The notes under the pieces are model-generated. The model was not told where the DNA came from. It searched no databases and saw only the letters and a list, made by a program, of their open reading frames with translations. Positions 36,686 to 42,888 of a stretch of 42,888 nucleotides of DNA are shown piece after piece. The stretch's first letter is position 1; every line of letters starts with the position of its first letter. The translations under genes were made by a program, and so were the position numbers. Where the stretch lies: NCBI GenBank assembly GCA_023511995.1, contig JAIMAL010000021.1:1-42888 (forward strand), written 5' to 3'. This stretch comes from Burkholderiales bacterium (GTDB taxonomy: Bacteria; Pseudomonadota; Gammaproteobacteria; Burkholderiales; Thiobacteraceae).

Positions 36686-37444
36686 ATGGCCCGCCTGCCC
36701 CTTTCCGTGACCATCATCGCCCGCGATGCCGCCCATGAAATCGGGCCCTGCCTCGATTCGGTGGCGTTCGCCGACGAAATCCTGGTGGTGGATTCGGGTA
36801 GCCGGGATGACACGGTGGGGCTGGCGCAGGCCAAGGGGGCACGGGTGATCCAGCAGGCGTGGCTGGGCTACGGCCGGCAGAAACAGTTCGCCGTCGAGGC
36901 GGCAGCCCATGACTGGGTGTTGTCGCTGGATGCCGACGAGCGGGTGAGTCCGGAACTGCGCCAGGCGATCGAGGCGGCGCTTGTCGCGCCTGCCGCGGCG
37001 GGCTTCGAGATGGCACGCAGAAACCGCTTCCTCGGCCGCTGGCTTGCCCACGGCGAGGGGTATCCGGACTGGTCCCTGCGGCTTTTCGACCGCCGCCGGG
37101 CCCGCTGGAGTGAGGACCCGGTGCACGAGAAAGTGATCTGCAGCGGGCCGGTGGAACGGCTGCACGGGGATCTTCTGCACGAATCCTGCGATACCCTGGA
37201 ACGGTATCTCGCCAAGCAGAACCACTACACCAGCCTGCAGGCGGAGGCGCTCCACCGTCGGGGGGAACAGGCGGGGCTCTTGCGCCTGCTGTTGAGCCCC
37301 CTTTTCCGTTTCGTCAGGTTCTATTTCCTGCGCGGGGGCTTTCTCGACGGCCTGCCGGGGTTCATTCACATCGTGATCGGCTGCATGAACAGTTTTCTCA
37401 AATACGCGAAGCTTTTTGAGCGACAGGGAAAGGACAGGCATTGA
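36686..37444 (+). CDS. Family 2 glycosyltransferase, WaaE/KdtX-like
   Basis: This is a 252-residue cytoplasmic GT-A enzyme. The nucleotide-sugar region is SVTIIARDAAHEIGPCLDSVAFADEILVVDSGSRDDT, and the metal motif is DADER (82-86). The C-terminal half (YPDWSLRLFDRRRARWSEDPVHEKV) fits the LPS-core glucosyltransferases of the WaaE/KdtX type, which add a sugar to the first heptose. That suits a gene divergent from waaC-waaA. No clear ribosome site precedes ATG 36686. Its stop overlaps the TTG start of the epimerase (TTGA). Donor and acceptor are inferred. Confidence 0.85.
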   Translation: MARLPLSVTIIARDAAHEIGPCLDSVAFADEILVVDSGSRDDTVGLAQAKGARVIQQAWLGYGRQKQFAVEAAAHDWVLSLDADERVSPELRQAIEAALVAPAAAGFEMARRNRFLGRWLAHGEGYPDWSLRLFDRRRARWSEDPVHEKVICSGPVERLHGDLLHESCDTLERYLAKQNHYTSLQAEALHRRGEQAGLLRLLLSPLFRFVRFYFLRGGFLDGLPGFIHIVIGCMNSFLKYAKLFERQGKDRH

Positions 37445-38451
37445 GGATCCTCGTCACCGGCTGCGCCGGCTTCATCGGCATGCATACTGCCCAGCGCCTC
37501 ATCGCCCGCGGCGACGAAGTGGTGGGGGTGGACAACCTGAACGACTATTACGATGTCAAGCTCAAGGTGGACCGCCTGCGCCAGCTCGAAGGCCGGCGGG
37601 GCTTCGCCTTCGCCGAGCTGGACCTCGCCGATCGCGCGGCCTGCCGGGAGCTCTTCAGCAAGGGGCGGTTCGAACGGGTGGTGCATCTGGCGGCCCAGCC
37701 CGGCGTGCGCTATTCCCTGAAAAACCCCCAGGCCTACATTGATGCCAACCTGGTCGCCTTTGCCAATGTGCTGGAGGGTTGCCGCCAGAACGGCATCACC
37801 CATCTCGTCTACGCCAGCAGTTCCTCGGTCTATGGGGCCAACCGCAAGATGCCCTTCTCCGAGCACGACAACGTGGACCATCCGCTGAGTCTCTACGCCG
37901 CCACGAAAAAGGCCAACGAGCTCATGGCCCACACCTACAGCCATCTCTTCGGCCTGCCCACCACGGGTCTGCGTTTCTTCACCGTCTACGGGCCCTGGGG
38001 CCGGCCGGACATGTCGCCCTCCCTCTTCGTCGGCGCCATTCTCCGCGGCGAGCCCATCCAGGTTTTCAACGAGGGCAGGATGCGGCGCGACTTCACCTAT
38101 ATCGACGATATCGTGGAGGGCGTGGTGCGCGTCCTCGACACGGTGCCGGCGTCCAATCCGGCTTTCGATCCCCAGCAGCCCGACCCGGCGCAAAGCCACG
38201 CCCCCTACCGCATCTACAACATCGGCAACCACGAACCGGTGGAACTCATGACCTTCATCGAGGCCATCGAGGCGGCCGTCGGCAGGAAGGCGCAGAAGAT
38301 TTTCCTGCCCATGCAGCCGGGGGACGTGGAAGCCACCTATGCGGATACCACCCTGCTGCGGGAGGCGGTGGGCTTTGCCCCGGCCACCCCCTTGAGCGAG
38401 GGTATCCGCCGCTTCGTCGCCTGGTATCTGGACTATTACGGCAAGCGCTGA
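37441..38451 (+). CDS. NAD-dependent sugar epimerase (UDP-glucuronate 4-epimerase-like)
   Basis: This is a 336-residue extended short-chain dehydrogenase. It has the NAD loop GCAGFIG (7-13), acidic VDNLNDYYD, the catalytic serines in ASSSSVYG (125-132) and YxxxK at Y152/K156. The [12 protein letters not shown] segment, [21 protein letters not shown] and the [14 protein letters not shown] motif are characteristic of the UDP-glucuronate 4-epimerase group (CapI/LpsL-like), which makes UDP-galacturonate. The TTG start at 37441 is set by the 4-bp overlap with the previous stop and by family length. A role in LPS or capsule sugar supply is likely. Confidence 0.88.
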   Translation: MRILVTGCAGFIGMHTAQRLIARGDEVVGVDNLNDYYDVKLKVDRLRQLEGRRGFAFAELDLADRAACRELFSKGRFERVVHLAAQPGVRYSLKNPQAYIDANLVAFANVLEGCRQNGITHLVYASSSSVYGANRKMPFSEHDNVDHPLSLYAATKKANELMAHTYSHLFGLPTTGLRFFTVYGPWGRPDMSPSLFVGAILRGEPIQVFNEGRMRRDFTYIDDIVEGVVRVLDTVPASNPAFDPQQPDPAQSHAPYRIYNIGNHEPVELMTFIEAIEAAVGRKAQKIFLPMQPGDVEATYADTTLLREAVGFAPATPLSEGIRRFVAWYLDYYGKR

Positions 38452-38461
38452 AGGAGACGAC

Positions 38462-39553
38462 ATGACCATCCTGGTCACAGGCGGTGCCGGCTTCATCGGT
38501 GCGAACTTCGTCCTCGACTGGTTCCAGCACCACGACGAGCCGGTGGTGAACCTGGACAAGCTCACCTATGCGGGCAATCTGCAGAACCTGGCGAGCCTCG
38601 AAGGCGATGCCCGCCACATTTTTGTCCGCGGCGACATCAACGACCGCTCCCTGGTGGAGCACCTCCTTTCTGCCCATGAGGTGCGCGCCATCGTCCATTT
38701 CGCCGCCGAGTCCCACGTGGACCGCTCCATCCACGGCCCGGAGGACTTCATCACCACTAACATCAATGGCACCTTTCACCTCCTGGAGGCGGCGCGCGCC
38801 TACTGGTCGGCCCTGCCGGAAAAGCGCCGCGCCGCCTTCCGCTTCCTCCACGTCTCCACGGACGAGGTGTACGGGTCGCTTGCGCCGGGAAAGCCGCCTT
38901 TTTCCGAAACCACCTGTTTTGCCCCCAACAGTCCCTATGCCGCGTCGAAGGCGGCCTCCGACCATCTGGTGCGCGCCTGGCACCACACCTATGGTCTGCC
39001 GGTGCTCATCACCCACTGCTCCAACAACTACGGCCCCTACCAGTTTCCGGAAAAACTCATCCCCCTCATGATCCTCAATGCCCGGGCCGGCAAGTCGCTG
39101 CCCATCTACGGCGACGGGCGCAACATCCGCGACTGGCTCTATGTCGCCGACCACTGCGCAGCGCTACGGCGGGTGCTGGAAGCCGGCCGGCCTGGGGAGA
39201 CCTACAACATCGGCGGCCTGAACGAAAAAACCAATCTGGAGGTGGTGCAGGCGATCTGCGCCATCCTGGACCGTCTGGTACCCGAGGGCGCCCCCCATGC
39301 CCGCCTCATCACCTTCGTCGAGGACCGGCCCGGCCATGACCGCCGCTATGCCATCGACGCCACGCGGATTAAGCGGGAACTGGGCTGGGAGCCGCAGGAA
39401 AGCTTTGCCACGGGGCTGGAAAAGACCGTGCGCTGGTATCTCGCCCACGGCGACTGGGTGGACAGTGTGACCAGCGGCGCCTACCGCGACTGGATCGAGC
39501 GCCACTATGGCGCCTCCCTCCCCCCTCAGGGCGCGCCTCCCGGCGCTGCCTGA
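38462..39553 (+). CDS. rmlB: dTDP-glucose 4,6-dehydratase
   Basis: RmlB converts dTDP-glucose to dTDP-4-keto-6-deoxyglucose, the second step to dTDP-rhamnose and other deoxysugars. The 363-residue length is normal. It shows GGAGFIG (7-13), [21 protein letters not shown] (132-140), the YxxxK pair Y159/K163 and [26 protein letters not shown] precedes ATG 38462 at good spacing. rmlA, rmlC and rmlD do not follow, so the rest of the pathway must be elsewhere. It is the last gene of the sugar operon before the ribosomal genes. Confidence 0.95.
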   Translation: MTILVTGGAGFIGANFVLDWFQHHDEPVVNLDKLTYAGNLQNLASLEGDARHIFVRGDINDRSLVEHLLSAHEVRAIVHFAAESHVDRSIHGPEDFITTNINGTFHLLEAARAYWSALPEKRRAAFRFLHVSTDEVYGSLAPGKPPFSETTCFAPNSPYAASKAASDHLVRAWHHTYGLPVLITHCSNNYGPYQFPEKLIPLMILNARAGKSLPIYGDGRNIRDWLYVADHCAALRRVLEAGRPGETYNIGGLNEKTNLEVVQAICAILDRLVPEGAPHARLITFVEDRPGHDRRYAIDATRIKRELGWEPQESFATGLEKTVRWYLAHGDWVDSVTSGAYRDWIERHYGASLPPQGAPPGAA

Positions 39554-39565
39554 GCCCTGCGGGCG

Positions 39566-39594
39566 TTGACAAGGGCAGCCCGCCTCTCTAAAAT
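39566..39594 (+). promoter_or_regulatory. Sigma-70 promoter of the rpsL operon
   Basis: TTGACA (39566-39571), exactly 17 bp, TAAAAT (39589-39594). This is a perfect -35, ideal spacing and one -10 mismatch, as expected for a strong ribosomal-protein promoter. Transcription would start near 39601, giving a leader of about 133 nt. Confidence 0.88.
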
Positions 39595-39625
39595 CCACCG
39601 TCTTTTCAGCAGCCCGGAATATAAA

Positions 39626-39715
39626 CCGCCCCGCCGGAAACCAAGCGGGGACGGCTCGGGTGAGGGATCAGAGCACGTTGGGACGGCGCAGGAAGGCGCG
39701 CCGTCCCTTCGTTTT
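39626..39715 (+). promoter_or_regulatory. Structured rpsL leader with terminator-like hairpin
   Basis: Two hairpins lie between the promoter and rpsL. The first is CCCCGC (39629-39634) / GCGGGG (39645-39650), extended by CCG/CGG across a bulge. The second is a perfect 10-bp stem GGGACGGCGC (39680-39689) / GCGCCGTCCC (39698-39707) followed by TTCGTTTTT. The second looks like an intrinsic terminator placed 18 bp before ATG 39734, within the leader. It could be an attenuator, or it could end a ~115-nt RNA. Confidence 0.6.
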
Positions 39716-39733
39716 TAGCCAAAGGAAGATGCC

Positions 39734-40111
39734 ATGCCAACGATCAACCAGCTGGTGCGCAAGGGCCGCAAGGCACCCGTTTCCAAGAGCAAGGTGCCGG
39801 CCCTGCAGGGTTGTCCCCAGAAACGGGGGGTGTGCACGCGCGTGTACACGACGACGCCGAAGAAGCCCAACTCTGCGCTGCGAAAAGTGGCCAAGGTCCG
39901 TCTCACCAACGGCTTCGAGGTGATCAGCTACATCGGCGGCGAGGGTCATAACCTGCAGGAGCACTCGGTGGTGTTGATCCGCGGCGGCCGGGTGAAGGAC
40001 CTGCCGGGTGTGCGCTACCACATCGTGCGCGGCAGCCTGGACACCGCCGGCGTGAAGGACCGCAAACAGGGTCGTTCCAAGTATGGCGCCAAGCGTCCGA
40101 AGGCGGCGTGA
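39734..40111 (+). CDS. rpsL: 30S ribosomal protein S12
   Basis: S12 sits at the decoding centre of the small subunit. The 125-residue sequence is canonical: [60 protein letters not shown]. The lysine in TPKKPNS, at which streptomycin-resistance changes arise, is wild type. The start follows AAAGGAAG. It is first in rpsL-rpsG-fusA-tuf. The usual upstream neighbour in betaproteobacteria, rpoC, is absent here. Confidence 0.99.
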   Translation: MPTINQLVRKGRKAPVSKSKVPALQGCPQKRGVCTRVYTTTPKKPNSALRKVAKVRLTNGFEVISYIGGEGHNLQEHSVVLIRGGRVKDLPGVRYHIVRGSLDTAGVKDRKQGRSKYGAKRPKAA

Positions 40112-40133
40112 CGCGCAGGCACAGAGAATCTGA

Positions 40134-40619
<486 letters not shown>

Positions 40620-40697
40620 CGGGGCGGTTTTACCCATCACGAAAGGCGCCGGCGCAAGCGGACGGTGCCTTAAGAAAGAATTTGAGGCTGATTCAAA

Positions 40698-42788
40698 GTG
40701 GCACGTAAAACACCCATCGAACGATACCGCAACATCGGTATCTCGGCGCACATCGACGCCGGCAAGACCACGACCACCGAGCGCATCCTCTTCTACACGG
40801 GGGTGTCGCACAAGATCGGGGAAGTGCACGATGGCGCCGCCATCATGGACTGGATGGAGCAGGAACGGGAGCGGGGGATCACCATCACCTCCGCCGCCAC
40901 CACCTGCTTCTGGCGGGGCATGGACGGCAGCTTCCCCGAGCACCGCATCAACATCATCGACACCCCGGGGCACGTGGACTTCACCATCGAGGTGGAGCGT
41001 TCCATGCGCGTGCTGGATGGCGCCTGCATGGTGTATTGCGCCGTGGGCGGGGTGCAGCCCCAGTCGGAGACGGTCTGGCGTCAGGCCAACAAATACCGCG
41101 TGCCACGCCTCGCTTTCGTGAACAAGATGGACCGCACCGGCGCCAATTTCTTCCGCGTCGAGGAGCAGATGCGCTCGCGCCTGAAAGCCAACCCGGTGCC
41201 CATCCAGGTGCCCATCGGCGCCGAGGAAAACTTCAAGGGTGTGGTGGACCTCGTGCGCATGAAGGCCATCATCTGGGACGAGGCCACCCAGGGCACCCGC
41301 TTCGAGCTCGTGGACATCCCGGCCGATCTGCTGGATACCTGCAGGAAGTGGCGGGAGAAAATGGTCGAAGCTGCCGCCGAAGCCTCCGAGGAGCTGATGA
41401 ACAAATACCTCGAGGAAGGTGATCTGTCCGAGGCGGAGATCAAGCACGGGCTGCGGCTGCGCACCATCTCGTGCGAGATCGTGCCCATGCTTTGCGGCTC
41501 GGCCTTCAAGAACAAGGGCGTGCAGGCCATGCTGGATGCGGTGATCGAATACCTGCCCTCCCCGGTGGACATTCCGCCGGTGAAAGGGGAAAGTGAGAAC
41601 GGCGAGCCCGCGGAGCGCAAGGCCTCCGACGACGAACCCTTCTCGGCGCTGGCGTTCAAGATCATGAGTGATCCCTATGTGGGCCAGCTCACCTTCTTCC
41701 GCGTCTATTCCGGCGTGGTCACCTCCGGTGACACCATCTACAACCCGGTGAAGGGGCGCAAGGAGCGGATCGGTCGCCTGCTGCAGATGCACGCCAACCA
41801 GCGCGACGAGATCAAGGAAGTGCGTGCCGGCGACATCGCTGCCGCCGTGGGCCTGAAAGAGGCCAGCACCGGGGACACGCTGTGCGATCCGAATCACCCC
41901 ATCATCCTCGAACGCATGGAATTTCCGGAGCCCGTGATCCATGTGGCGGTCGAGCCGAAGACCAAGGCGGATCAGGAAAAAATGGGTGTGGCCTTGAGCC
42001 GTCTGGCGCAGGAGGACCCCTCCTTCCGCGTGCGCACCGACGAGGAGTCCGGGCAAACCATCATCTCCGGCATGGGCGAGCTGCACCTGGAAATCATCGT
42101 CGACCGCATGAAGCGGGAATTCGGCGTGGAAGCCAACGTGGGTGCGCCGCAGGTGGCTTACCGGGAGACCATCCGCAAATCGGTGGAGGTCGAAGGCAAG
42201 TACATCAAGCAGTCCGGTGGCAAGGGCCAGTATGGTCACGTGGTGCTGGTGCTGGAGCCGCAGCCGGAGGGCGGTGGCTATGCCTTCGTTGACGAAATCA
42301 AGGGCGGGGTGGTTCCCCGCGAATTCATCCCCTCCGTGGACAAAGGCGTGCAGGAGGCGATGAAGGCGGGGGTGCTGGCTGGTTACCCGGTGGTGGACGT
42401 CAAGGTGCGCCTCGTCTTCGGTTCCTACCACGAGGTGGACTCCAGCCAGATTGCCTTCGAAATGGCGGCCTCCATGGCCTTCAAGGACGGCATGCGCAAG
42501 GCCAATCCGGTGCTCCTCGAGCCCATGATGGCGGTGGAGGTGGAAACGCCGGAAGAATACATGGGGGATGTGATGGGCGACCTCAACCGGCGCCGCGGCA
42601 TCATCCAGGGGATGGAAGACATTCCCACCGGCAAGGTGATCAAAGCGGAAGTGCCCCTTGCGGAGATGTTTGGCTATTCGACGGACCTGCGCTCCATGAC
42701 CCAGGGCCGTGCCACCTACTCCATGGAATTCAAGCACTATGCGGAAGCACCGAAGCACGTGGCTGACGCGGTGATCAACAAGAAATAG
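40698..42788 (+). CDS. fusA: Elongation factor G
   Basis: EF-G is the GTPase that drives translocation of tRNA and mRNA on the ribosome. This 696-residue protein has all five domains. GTP motifs: AHIDAGKTT (17-25), the switch I region [20 protein letters not shown] and [12 protein letters not shown] and the C-terminal [46 protein letters not shown] are typical. The start is GTG 40698 ([14 protein letters not shown]); a GAGG lies some 10 bases upstream. tuf follows after 26 bp. Confidence 0.99.
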
Positions 42789-42814
42789 TCTCAACCTTAT
42801 CGAGAGGATTGATC

Positions 42815-42888
42815 ATGGCAAAGGAAAAATTCGAGCGTAAGAAGCCGCATGTGAACGTGGGGACGATTGGCCACGTGGACCATGGCAA
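42815..42888 (+). CDS. tuf: Elongation factor Tu (3' partial)
   Basis: The first 24 codons are present ([20 protein letters not shown] and on to VDHG) and the gene runs off the window just before the P-loop lysine. EF-Tu delivers aminoacyl-tRNA to the ribosome. GAGAGGATTG precedes ATG 42815. It is the fourth gene of the rpsL operon. Confidence 0.98.

Noticed and set aside
35668-36834. Longer 388-residue version of WaaC
   Set aside because: The extra N-terminus overlaps the divergent glycosyltransferase and lacks family sequence; MRVLLVKTSSMGD is the normal start.

Overview
The window is GC-rich, gene-dense chromosomal DNA, most likely from a betaproteobacterium of the Nitrosomonadales/Rhodocyclales kind. 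That placement is inferred from several things together: PEP-CTERM/PrsT genes, a PilGHIJ-ChpA cluster, the pcm-like/rhodanese/tolC trio, WaaA/WaaC lipopolysaccharide core genes, a dihaem cytochrome c4, a HemB with the aspartate-type metal loop, and the rpsL-rpsG-fusA-tuf string. No tRNA, rRNA, CRISPR array, insertion sequence or phage gene was seen.

Layout. 1-4005 (+): two tandem, paralogous TPR proteins of the PEP-CTERM PrsT type; the first is cut by the window edge. 4148-5143 (-): a PEP-CTERM protein with its own terminator and a well-formed sigma-54 (-24/-12) promoter. 5285-13058 (-): six genes that look like one operon, encoding a FeeM-type long-chain N-acyl amino acid synthase, a LolA-like periplasmic protein, an outer-membrane beta-barrel, an RND/MMPL exporter, a frame-disrupted small Cys-rich protein and an E1(ThiF)-nitroreductase fusion. 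I read this as a system that makes, modifies and exports an acyl-amino-acid metabolite; it is the most promising candidate for something undescribed. 13154-13927 (+): a YcgR-like PilZ protein.

13929-19622: housekeeping genes hemB, engB (ysxC), cytochrome c4, thiD-thiE-hemL and rubredoxin. Between hemB and engB, on the + strand, lies a strong unannotated small-RNA candidate (about 15106-15212): hairpins, an exposed UCUCCUCCC loop, a sigma-E-like promoter and an intrinsic terminator, placed as the Spot 42/ErsA genes are relative to engB in gammaproteobacteria. 19925-29105 (+): pilG-pilH-pilI-pilJ-chpA, the type IV pilus chemosensory system, ending in a 1885-residue hybrid CheA. 29109-32052 (-): uppP and thiC, thiC with a TPP riboswitch.

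32084-34402 (+): pcm-like methyltransferase, rhodanese and tolC. 34430-36633 (-): waaC-waaA. 36686-39553 (+): a family 2 glycosyltransferase, a UDP-glucuronate-4-epimerase-like enzyme and rmlB. 39566-42888 (+): a consensus sigma-70 promoter, a leader with a terminator-like hairpin, then rpsL, rpsG, fusA and the first codons of tuf. Envelope and surface functions (PEP-CTERM export, acyl-amino-acid export, pili, LPS, TolC, UppP) dominate the window. All functions are inferred from sequence patterns; no database search was run.
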